Source: Chrysomallon squamiferum
Taxonomy: Eukaryota; Mollusca; Gastropoda; Neomphalida; Peltospiridae
Direction: 5' to 3'
DNA length: 64,000 bases
NCBI GenBank assembly: GCA_012295275.1
Contig: CM022673.1
Coordinates: forward strand, 4,960,605 to 5,024,604
Positions 40,501-52,500 of the stretch are shown piece by piece. Below the pieces are notes generated by a model. It searched no databases and was not told the origin of the DNA. It worked only from the letters and a program-made list of their open reading frames with translations. How positions within the stretch are numbered: the stretch's first letter is position 1; the number at the start of each line of letters is the position of its first letter. Made by a program: the position numbers and the translations under genes.

Positions 40501-43500
40501 CTCGTTTCCGACACGTGCACAAAAAACGCACATATTTTTGAAAATTTGCTCGTTTTTTTTTCAAACGCATTTTCAAAAGGTGCAGCACCTTTGGTAAATG
40601 TTGGAAACGATTTTGCCACACTCGCCCCGACGGCGCGCACCTTTTGCACACGTTGAAATATTTTTCCCGACCGCACGGAATAGTGCCACACGGATTTTCA
40701 ACTTTTGAAAATCGAATTTTTTCAAGTTTCGTTGAAAATGCTAGGGGTACCTTTTTCAAAGTGCGATAACTTTTTCTGCGCACGTGGGAAAAATCGGGCG
40801 CACATACCCAAAAGTGGGGCAAGGGTTGCCCTACACGGGCGAAAAGTGCCGCACGCCCCACCCAAGGGGAACAACTCGTTTCCGACACGTGCACAAAAAA
40901 CGCACATATTTTTGAAAATTTGCTCGTTTTTTTTTCAAACGCATTTTCAAAAGGTGCAGCACCTTTGGTAAATGTTGGAAACGATTTTGCCACACTCGCC
41001 CCGACGGCGCGCACCTTTTGCACACGTTGAAATATTTTTCCCGACCGCACGGAATAGTGCCACACGGATTTTCAACTTTTGAAAATCGAATTTTTCAAGT
41101 TTCGTTGAAAATGCTAGGGGTACCTTTTTCAAAGTGCAATAACTTTTTCTGTGCACGTGGGAAAAATCGGGCGCACATACCCAAAAGTGGGGCAATGGTT
41201 GCCCTACACGGGCCAAAAGTGCCGCACGCCCCACCAAAGGGGAACAACCCGTTTCCGACACGTGCACAAAAAACGCACATATTTTTGAAAATTTGCTCGT
41301 TTTTTTTCAAACGCATTTTCAAAAGGTGCAGCACCTTTGGTAAATGTTGGAAACGTTTTTGCCACACTCGCCCCGACGGCGCGCACCTTTTGCACACGTT
41401 GAAATATTTTTCCCGACCGCACGGAATAGTGCCACACGGATTTTCAATTTTTGAAAATCCGAATTTTTCAAGTTTCGTTGAAAATGCTAGGGGTACCTTT
41501 TTCAAAGTGCGATAACTTTTTCTGCGCGTGGGAAAAATCGGGGCACATACCCAAAAGTGGGGCAATGGTTGCCCTACACGGGCGAAAAGTGCCGCACGCC
41601 CCACCCAAGGGGAACAACTCGTTTCCGACACGTGCACAAAAAACGCACATATTTTTGAAAATTTGCTCGTTTTTTTTTCAAACGCATTTTCAAAAGGTGC
41701 AGCACCTTTGGTAAATGTTGGAAACGTTTTTGCCACACTCGCCCCGACGGCGCGCACCTTTTGCACACGTTGAAATATTTTTCCCGACCGCACGGAATAG
41801 TGCCACACGGATTTTCAACTTTTGAAAATCGAATTTTTTCAAGTTTCGTTGAAAATGCTAGGGGTACCTTTTCAAAGTGCAATAACTTTTTCTGCGCACG
41901 TGGGAAAAATCGGGCGCACATACCCAAAAGTGGGGCAAGGGTTGCCCTACACGGGTGAAAAGTGCCGCACGCCCCACCCAAGGGGAACAACTCGTTTCCG
42001 ACACGTGCACAAAAAACGCACATATTTTTGAAAATTTGCTCGTTTTTTTTTTCAAACGCATTTTCAAAAGGTGCAACACCTTTGGTAAATGTTGGAAACG
42101 TTTTTGCCACACTCGCCCCGACGGCGCGCACCTTTTGCACACGTTGAAATATTTTTCCCGACCGCACGGAATAGTGCCACACGGATTTTCAACTTTTGAA
42201 AATCGAATTTTTTCAAGTTTCGTTGAAAATGCTAGGGGTACCTTTTTCAAAGTGCGATAACTTTTTCTGCGCACGTGGGAAAAATCGGGCGCACATACCC
42301 AAAAGTGGGGCAATGGTTGCCCTACACGGGCCAAAAGTGCCGCACGCCCCACCAAAGGGGAACAACCCGTTTCCGACACGTGCACAAAAAACGCACATAT
42401 TTTTGAAAATTTGCTCGTTTTTTTTCAAACGCATTTTCAAAAGGTGCAACACCTTTGGTAAATGTTGGAAACGTTTTTGCCACACTCGCCCCGACGGCGC
42501 GCACCTTTTTTGCACACGTTGAAATATTTTTCCCGACCGCACGGAATAGTGCCACACGGATTTTCAACTTTTGAAAATCGAATTTTTTCAAGTTTCGTTG
42601 AAAATGCTAGGGGTACCTTTTTCAAAGTGCGATAACTTTTTCTGCGCACGTGGGAAAAATCGGGCGCACATACCCAAAAGTGGGGCAATGGTTGCCCTAC
42701 ACGGGCCAAAAGTGCCGCACGCCCCACCAAAGGGGAACAACCCGTTTCCGACACGTGCACAAAAAACGCACATATTTTTGAAAATTTGCTCGTTTTTTTT
42801 TCAAACGCATTTTCAAAAGGTGCAACACCTTTGGTAAATGTTGGAAACGATTTTGCCACACTCGCCCCGACGGCGCGCACCTTTTTTTGCACACGTTGAA
42901 ATATTTTTCCCGACCGCACGGAATAGTGCCACACGGATTTTCAACTTTTGAAAATCGAATTTTTTCAAGTTTCGTTGAAAATGCTAGGGGTACCTTTTTC
43001 AAAGTGCGATAACTTTTTCTGCGCACGTGGGAAAAATCGGGCGCACATACCCAAAAGTGGGGCAATGGTTGCCCTACACGGGCCAAAAAAAGTGCCGCAC
43101 GCCCCACCAAAGGGGAACAACCCGTTTCCGACACGTGCACAAAAAACGCACATATTTTTGAAAATTTGCTCGTTTTTTTTTTCAAACGCATTTTCAAAAG
43201 GTGCAACACCTTTGGTAAATGTTGGAAACGTTTTTGCCACACTCGCCCCGACGGCGCGCACCTTTTGCACACGTTGAAATATTTTTCCCGACCGCACGGA
43301 ATAGTGCCACACGGATTTTCAACTTTTGAAAATCGAATTTTTTCAAGTTTCGTTGAAAATGCTAGGGGTACCTTTTTCAAAGTGCGATAACTTTTTCTGC
43401 GCACGTGGGAAAAATCGGGCGCACATACCCAAAAGTGGGGCAATGGTTGCCCTACACGGGCCAAAAGTGCCGCACGCCCCACCAAAGGGGAACAACCCGT

Positions 43501-46500
43501 TTCCGACACGTGCACAAAAAACGCACATATTTTTGAAAATTTGCTCGTTTTTTTTTTCAAACGCATTTTCAAAAGGTGCAACACCTTTGGTAAATGTTGG
43601 AAACGTTTTTGCCACACTCGCCCCGACGGCGCGCACCTTTTGCACACGTTGAAATATTTTTTCCCGACCGCACGGAATAGTGCCACACGGATTTTCAATT
43701 TTTGAAAATCGAATTTTTTCAAGTTTCGTTGAAAATGCTAGGGGTACCTTTTTCAAAGTGCGATAACTTTTTCTGCGCACGTGGGAAAAATCGGGCGCAC
43801 ATACCCAAAAGTGGGGCAATGGTTGCCCTACACGGGCCAAAAGTGCCGCACGCCCCACCAAAGGGGAACAACCCGTTTCCGACACGTGCACAAAAAACGC
43901 ACATATTTTTGAAAATTTGCTCGTTTTTTTTCAAACGCATTTTCAAAAGGTGCAACACCTTTGGTAAATGTTGGAAACGTTTTTGCCACACTCGCCCCGA
44001 CGGCGCGCACCTTTTGCACACGTTGAAATATTTTTCCCGACCGCACGGAATAGTGCCACACGGATTTTCAATTTTTGAAAATCGAATTTTTTCAAGTTTC
44101 GTTGAAAATGCTAGGGGTACCTTTTTCAAAGTGCGATAACTTTTTCTGCGCACGTGGGAAAAATCGGGCGCACATACCCAAAAGTGGGGCAATGGTTGCC
44201 CTACACGGGCCAAAAGTGCCGCACGCCCCACCAAAGGGGAACAACCCGTTTCCGACACGTGCACAAAAAACGCACATATTTTGAAAATTTGCTCGTTTTT
44301 TTTCAAACGCATTTTCAAAAGGTGCAACACCTTTGGTAAATGTTGGAAACGATTTTGCCACACTCGCCCCGACGGCGCGCACCTTTTGCACACGTTGAAA
44401 TATTTTTCCCGACCGCACGGAATAGTGCCACACGGATTTTCAATTTTTGAAAATCGAATTTTTTTTCAAGTTTCGTTGAAAATGCTAGGGGTACCTTTTT
44501 TCAAAGTGCGATAACTTTTTTTCTGCGCACGTGGGAAAAATCGGGCGCACATACCCAAAAGTGGGGCAATGGTTGCCCTACACGGGCCAAAAGTGCCGCA
44601 CGCCCCACCAAAGGGGAACAACCCGTTTCCGACACGTGCACAAAAAACGCACATATTTTTGAAAATTTGCTCGTTTTTTTTCAAACGCATTTTCAAAAGG
44701 TGCAGCACCTTTGGTAAATGTTGGAAACGTTTTTGCCACACTCGCCCCGACGGCGCGCACCTTTTGCACACGTTGAAATATTTTTCCCGACCGCACGGAA
44801 TAGTGCCACACGGATTTTCAATTTTTGAAAATCGAATTTTTTCAAGTTTCGTTGAAAATGCTAGGGGTACCTTTTTCAAAGTGCGATAACTTTTTCTGCG
44901 CACGTGGGAAAAATCGGGCGCACATACCCAAAAGTGGGGCAATGGTTGCCCTACACGGGCCAAAAGTGCCGCACGCCCCACCAAAGGGGAACAACCCGTT
45001 TCCGACACGTGCACAAAAAACGCACATATTTTTGAAAATTTGCTCGTTTTTTTTTCAAACGCATTTTCAAAAGGTGCAACACCTTTGGTAAATGTTGGAA
45101 ACGATTTTGCCACACCTCGCCCCGACGGCGCGCACCTTTGCACACGTTGAAATATTTTTCCCGACCGCACGGAATAGTGCCACACGGATTTTCAATTTTT
45201 GAAAATCGAATTTTTCAAGTTTCGTTGAAAATGCTAGGGGTACCTTTTTTCAAAGTGCGATAACTTTTTTCTGCGCACGTGGGGAAAAATCGGGCGCACA
45301 TACCCAAAAGTGGGGCAATGGTTGCCCTACACGGGCCAAAAGTGCCGCACGCCCCACCAAAGGGGAACAACCCGTTTCCGACACGTGCACAAAAACGCAC
45401 ATATTTTGAAAATTTGCTCGTTTTTTTTCAAACGCATTTTCAAAAGGTGCAACACCTTTGGTAAATGTTGGAAACGTTTTTGCCACACTCGCCCCGACGG
45501 CGCGCACCTTTTGCACACGTTGAAATATTTTTCCCGACCGCACGGAATAGTGCCACACGGATTTTCAATTTTTGAAAATCGAATTTTTTCAAGTTTCGTT
45601 GAAAATGCTAGGGGTACCTTTTTCAAAGTGCGATAACTTTTTCTGCGCACGTGGGAAAAATCGGGCGCACATACCCAAAAGTGGGGCAATGGTTGCCCTA
45701 CACGGGCCAAAAGTGCCGCACGCCCCACCAAAGGGGAACAACCCGTTTCCGACACGTGCACAAAAAACGCACATATTTTTGAAAATTTGCTCGTTTTTTT
45801 CAAACGCATTTTCAAAAGGTGCAACACCTTTGGTAAATGTTGGAAACGTTTTTGCCACACTCGCCCCGACGGCGCGCACCTTTTGCACACGTTGAAATAT
45901 TTTTCCCGACCGCACGGAATAGTGCCACACGGATTTTCAATTTTTGAAAATCGAATTTTTTCAAGTTTCGTTGAAAATGCTAGGGGTACCTTTTTCAAAG
46001 TGCGATAACTTTTTCTGCGCACGTGGGAAAAATCGGGCGCACATACCCAAAAGTGGGGCAATGGTTGCCCTACACGGGCCAAAAGTGCCGCACGCCCCAC
46101 CAAAGGGGAACAACCCGTTTCCGACACGTGCACAAAAAACGCACATATTTTTGAAAATTTGCTCGTTTTTTTTCAAACGCATTTTCAAAAGGTGCAACAC
46201 CTTTGGTAAATGTTGGAAACGTTTTGCCACACTCGCCCCCGACGGCGCGCACCTTTGCACACGTTGAAATATTTTTCCCGACCGCACGGAATAGTGCCAC
46301 GGATTTTCAACTTTTGAAAATCGAATTTTTCAAGTTTCGTTGAAAATGNNNNNNNNNNNNNNNNNNNNNNNNNNNNNNNNNNNNNNNNNNNNNNNNNNNN
46401 NNNNNNNNNNNNNNNNNNNNNNNNNNNNNNNNNNNNNNNNNNNNNNNNNNNNNNNNNNNNNNNNNNNNNNNNNNNNNNNNNNNNNNNNNNNNNNNNNNNN

Positions 46501-49500
46501 NNNNNNNNNNNNNNNNNNNNNNNNNNNNNNNNNNNNNNNNNNNNNNNNGTGCCGCACGCGCCACCCAAGGGGAACAACTCGTTTCCGACACGTGCACAAA
46601 AACGCACATATTTTTGAAAATTTGCTCGTTTTTTTCAAACGCATTTTCAAAAGGTGCAGCACCTTTGGTAAATGTTGGAAACGTTTTTTTGCCACACTCG
46701 CCCCGACGGCGCGCACCTTTGCACACGTTGAAATATTTTTCCCGACCGCACGGAATAGTGCCACACGGATTTTCAATTTTGAAAATCGAATTTTTTTCAA
46801 GTTTCGTTGAAAATGCTAGGGGTACCTTTTTCAAAGTGCAATAACTTTTTTCTGAGCACGTGGGAAAAATCGGGCGCACATACCCAAAAGTGGGCAAAGG
46901 GCCCGACACGGGTGAAAAGTGCCGCACGCGCCACCCAAGGGGAACAACTCGTTTCCGACACGTGCACAAAAACGCACATATTTTTGAAAATTTGTTTTTT
47001 TTTTTTTCAAACGCATTTTCAAAAGGTGCAGCACCTTTGGTAAATGTTGGAAACGTTTTTTGCCACACTCGCGCCCCGACGGCGCGCACCTTTTGCACAC
47101 GTTGAAATATTTTTCCCGACCGCACGGAATAGTGCCACACGGATTTTCAATTTTGAAAATCGAATTTTTTCAAGTTTCGTTGAAAATGTAGGGGGGTACC
47201 TTTTTCAAAGTGCAATAACTTTTTCTGAGCACGTGGGAAAAATCGGGCGCACATACCCAAAAGTGGGGCAAGGGTTGCCCGACACGGGTGAAAAGTGCCG
47301 CACGCGCCACCCAAGGGGAACAACTCGTTTCCGACACGTGCACAAAAAACGCACATATTTTTGAAAATTTGCTCGTTTTTTTTTTTTCAAACGCATTTTC
47401 AAAAGGTGCAGCACCTTTGGTAAATGTTGGAAACGTTTTTGCCACACTCGCCCCGACGGCGCGCACCTTTTGCACACGTTGAAATATTTTTCCCGACCGC
47501 ACGGAATAGTGCCACACGGATTTTCAATTTTTGAAAATCGAATTTTTTCAAGTTTCGTTGAAAATGCTAGGGGTACCTTTTTCAAAGTGCAATAACTTTT
47601 TTCCGAGCACGGGAAAAATCGGGCGCACATACCCAAAAGTGGGGCAAGGGTTGCCCGACACGGGTGAAAAGTGCCGCACGCGCCACCCAAGGGGAACAAC
47701 TCGTTTCCGACACGTGCACAAAAAACGCACATATTTTTGAAAATTTGCTCGTTTTTTTTTTCAAACGCATTTTCAAAAGGTGCAGCACCTTTGGTAAATG
47801 TTGGAAACGTTTTTGCCACACTCGCCCCGACGGCGCGCACCTTTTGCACACGTTGAAATATTTTTCCCGACCGCACGGAATAGTGCCACACGGATTTTCA
47901 ATTTTTGAAAATCGAATTTTTTCAAGTTTCGTTGAAAATGCTAGGGGTACCTTTTTCAAAGTGCAATAACTTTTTCTGAGCACGTGGGAAAAATCGGGCG
48001 CACATACCCAAAAAAGGGGGGGGTTGCCCCACACGGGTGAAAAGTGCCGCACGCGCCACCCAAGGGGAACAACTCGTTTCCGACACGTGCAAAAAACGCA
48101 CATATTTTTGAAAATTTGCTTTTTTTTTTTCAAACGCATTTTCAAAAGGGGCAGCACCTTTGGTAAATGTTGGAAACGTTTTTGCCACACTCGCCCCGAC
48201 GGCGCGCACTTTTGCACACGTTGAAATATTTTTCCCGACCGCACGGAATAGTGCCACACGGATTTTCAATTTTTGAAAATCGAATTTTTTCAAGTTTCGT
48301 TGAAAATGCTAGGGGTACCTTTTTCAAAGTGCAATAACTTTTTCTGAGCACGTGGGAAAAATCGGGCGCACATACCCAAAAGTGGGGCAAGGGTTGCCCT
48401 ACACGGGTGAAAAGTGCCGCACGCGCCACCCAAGGGGAACAACTCGTTTCCGACACGTGCACAAAAAACGCACATATTTTTGAAAATTTGCTCGTTTTTT
48501 TTTTCAAACGCATTTTCAAAAGGTGCAGCACCTTTGGTAAATGTTGGAAACGTTTTTGCCACACTCGCCCCGACGGCGCGCACCTTTTGCACACGTTGAA
48601 ATATTTTTCCCGACCGCACGGAATAGTGCCACACGGATTTTCAATTTTTGAAAATCGAATTTTTTCAAGTTTCGTTGAAAATGCTAGGGGTACCTTTTTT
48701 TTTTCAAAGTGCAATAACTTTTTCTGAGCACGTGGGAAAAATCGGGCGCACATACCCAAAAGTGGGCAAAGGGTTGCCCGACACGGGTGAAAAGTGCCGC
48801 ACGCGCCACCCAAGGGGAACAACTCGTTTCCGACACGTGCACAAAAAAACGCACATATTTTTGAAAATTTGCTCTTTTTTTTCAAACGCATTTTCAAAAG
48901 GTGCAGCACCTTTGGTAAATGTTGGAAACGTTTTTGCCACACCCCGCCCCGACGGCGCGCACCTTTTGCACACGTTGAAATATTTTTCCCGACCGCACGG
49001 AATAGTGCCACACGGATTTTCAACTTTTGAAAATCGAATTTTTTCAAGTTTCGTTGAAAATGCTAGGGGTACCTTTTTCAAAGTGCAATAACTTTTTCTG
49101 AGCACGTGGGAAAAATCGGGCGCACATACCCAAAAGTGGGGCAAGGGTTGCCCGACACGGGTGAAAAGTGCCGCACGCGCCACCCAAGGGGAACAACTCG
49201 TTTCCGACACGTGCACAAAAAACGCACATAATTTTGAAAATTTGCTCTTTTTTTTTTCAAACGCATTTTCAAAAGGTGCAGCACCTTTGGTAAATGTTGG
49301 AAACGTTTTTTTTGCCACACTCGCCCCGACGGCGCGCACCTTTGCACACGTTGAAATATTTTTCCCGACCGCACGGAATAGTGCCACACGGATTTTCACC
49401 ATTTGAAAATCGAATTTTTTCAAGTTTCGTTGAAAATGCTAGGGGGGTTTTTTTTTCAAAGTGCAATAACTTTTTTTTCTGAGCACGTGGAAAAATCGGG

Positions 49501-52500
49501 CGCACATACCCAAAAGTGGGGCAAGGGTTGCCCTACACGGGTGAAAAGTGCCGCACGCGCCACCCAAGGGGAACAACTCGTTTCCGACACGTGCACAAAA
49601 AACGCACATATTTTTGAAAATTTGCTCGTTTTTTTTTTTCAAACGCATTTTCAAAAGGTGCAGCACCTTTGGTAAATGTTGGAAACGTTTTTTTTTGCCA
49701 CACCGCCCCGACGGCGCGCACCTTTTGCACACGTTGAAATATTTTTCCCGACCGCACGGAATAGTGCCACACGGATTTTCAATTTTTGAAAATCGAATTT
49801 TTTCAAGTTTCGTTGAAAATGCTAGGGGTACCTTTTTCAAAGTGCAATAACTTTTTCTGAGCACGTGGGAAAAATCGGGCGCACATACCCAAAAGTGGGG
49901 CAAGGGTTGCCCCACACGGGTGAAAAGTGCCGCACGCGCCACCCAAGGGGAACAACTCGTTTCCGACACGTGCACAAAAACGCACATATTTTTGAAAATT
50001 TGCTCTTTTTTTTTTCAAACGCATTTTCAAAAGGGCAGCACCTTTGGTAAATGTTGGAAACGTTTTTGCCACACTCGCCCCGACGGCGCGCACCTTTTGC
50101 ACACGTTGAAATATTTTTCCCGACCGCACGGAATAGTGCCACACGGATTTTCAATTTTTGAAAATCGAATTTTTTCAAGTTTCGTTGAAAATGCTAGGGG
50201 TACCTTTTTCAAAGTGCAATAACTTTTTTTTCTGAGCACGGGAAAAATCGGGCGCACATACCCAAAAGTGGGGCAAGGGTTGCCCTACACGGGTGAAAAG
50301 TGCCGCACGCGCCACCCAAGGGGAACAACTCGTTTCCGACACGTGCACAAAAACGCACATATTTTTGAAAATTTGCTCGTTTTTTTTTCAAACGCATTTT
50401 CAAAAGGTGCAGCACCTTTGGTAAATGGTAAATGTTGGAAACGTTTTGCCACACTCGCCCCGACGGCGCGCACCTTTTGCACACGTTGAAATATTTTTCC
50501 CGACCGCACGGAATAGTGCCACACGGATTTTCAACTTTTGAAAATCGAATTTTTTCAAGTTTCGTTGAAAATGCTAGGGGTACCTTTTTCAAAGTGCAAT
50601 AACTTTTTCTGAGCACGTGGGAAAAATCGGGCGCACATACCAAAAAAAGTGGGGCAAGGGTTGCCCCTACACGGGTGAAAAAGCCGCCGCACGCGCCACC
50701 CAAGGGGAACAACTCGTTTCCGACACGTGCACAAAAACGCACATATTTTTGAAAATTTGCTCTTTTTTTTTTTTTTCAAACGCATTTTCAAAAGGGGCAG
50801 CACCTTTGGTAAATGTTGGAAACGTTTTTGCCACACTCGCCCCGACGGCGCGCACCTTTTGCACACGTTGAAATATTTTTCCCGACCGCACGGAATAGTG
50901 CCACACGGATTTTCAATTTTTGAAAATCGAATTTTTTCAAGTTTCGTTGAAAATGCTAGGGGTACCTTTTTCAAAGTGCAATAACTTTTTCTGAGCACGT
51001 GGAAAAATCGGGCGCACATACCCAAAAGTGGGGCAAGGGTTGCCCGACACGGGTGAAAAGTGCCGCACGCGCCACCCAAGGGGAACAACTCGTTTCCGAC
51101 ACGTGCACAAAAAACGCACATATTTTTGAAAATTTGTCGTTTTTTTTTTCAAACGCATTTTCAAAAGGTGCAGCACCTTTGGTAAATGTTGGAAACGTTT
51201 TTGCCACACTCGCCCCGACGGCGCGCACCTTTTGCACACGTTGAAATATTTTTCCCGACCGCACGGAATAGTGCCACACGGATTTTCAATTTTTGAAAAT
51301 CGAATTTTTCAAGTTTCGTTGAAAATGCTAGGGGTACCTTTTTCAAAGTGCAATAACTTTTTCTGAGCACGTGGGAAAAATCGGGCGCACATACCCAAAA
51401 GTGGGGCAAGGGTTGCCCGACACGGGTGAAAAGTGCCGCACGCGCCACCCAAGGGGAACAACTCGTTTCCGACACGTGCACAAAAAACGCACATATTTTT
51501 GAAAATTTGCTCGTTTTTTTTTCAAACGCATTTTCAAAAGGTGCAGCACCTTTGGTAAATGTTGGAAACGTTTTTGCCACACTCGCCCCGACGGCGCGCA
51601 CCTTTTGCACACGTTGAAATATTTTTCCCGACCGCACGGAATAGTGCCACACGGATTTTCAATTTTTGAAAATCGAATTTTTTCAAGTTTCGTTGAAAAT
51701 GCTAGGGGTACCTTTTTCAAAGTGCAATAACTTTTTCTGAGCACGTGGGAAAAATCGGGCGCACATACCCAAAAGTGGGGCAAGGGTTGCCCGACACGGG
51801 TGAAAAGTGCCGCACGCGCCACCCAAGGGGAACAACTCGTTTCCGACACGTGCACAAAAAACGCACATATTTTTGAAAATTTGCTTTTTTTTTTTCAAAC
51901 GCATTTTCAAAAGGTGCAGCACCTTTGGTAAATGTTGGAAACGTTTTTGCCACACTCGCCCCGACGGCGCGCACCTTTTGCACACGTTGAAATATTTTTC
52001 CCGACCGCACGGAATAGTGCCACACGGATTTTCAATTTTTGAAAATCGAATTTTTTCAAGTTTCGTTGAAAATGCTAGGGGTACCTTTTTCAAAGTGCAA
52101 TAACTTTTTCTGAGCACGTGGGAAAAATCGGGCGCACATACCCAAAAGTGGGCAAGGGTTGCCCTACACGGGTGAAAAGTGCCGCACGCGCCACCCAAGG
52201 GGAACAACTCGTTTCCGACACGTGCACAAAAAACGCACATAATTTTGAAAATTTGCTCTTTTTTTTTTCAAACGCATTTTCAAAAGGTGCAGCACCTTTG
52301 GTAAATGTTGGAAACGTTTTTGCCACACTCGCCCCGACGGCGCGCACCTTTTGCACACGTTGAAATATTTTTCCCGACCGCACGGAATAGTGCCACACGG
52401 ATTTTCAATTTTTGAAAATCGAATTTTTTCAAGTTTCGTTGAAAATGCTAGGGGTACCTTTTTCAAAGTGCAATAACTTTTTTTTCTGAGCACGTGGGAA

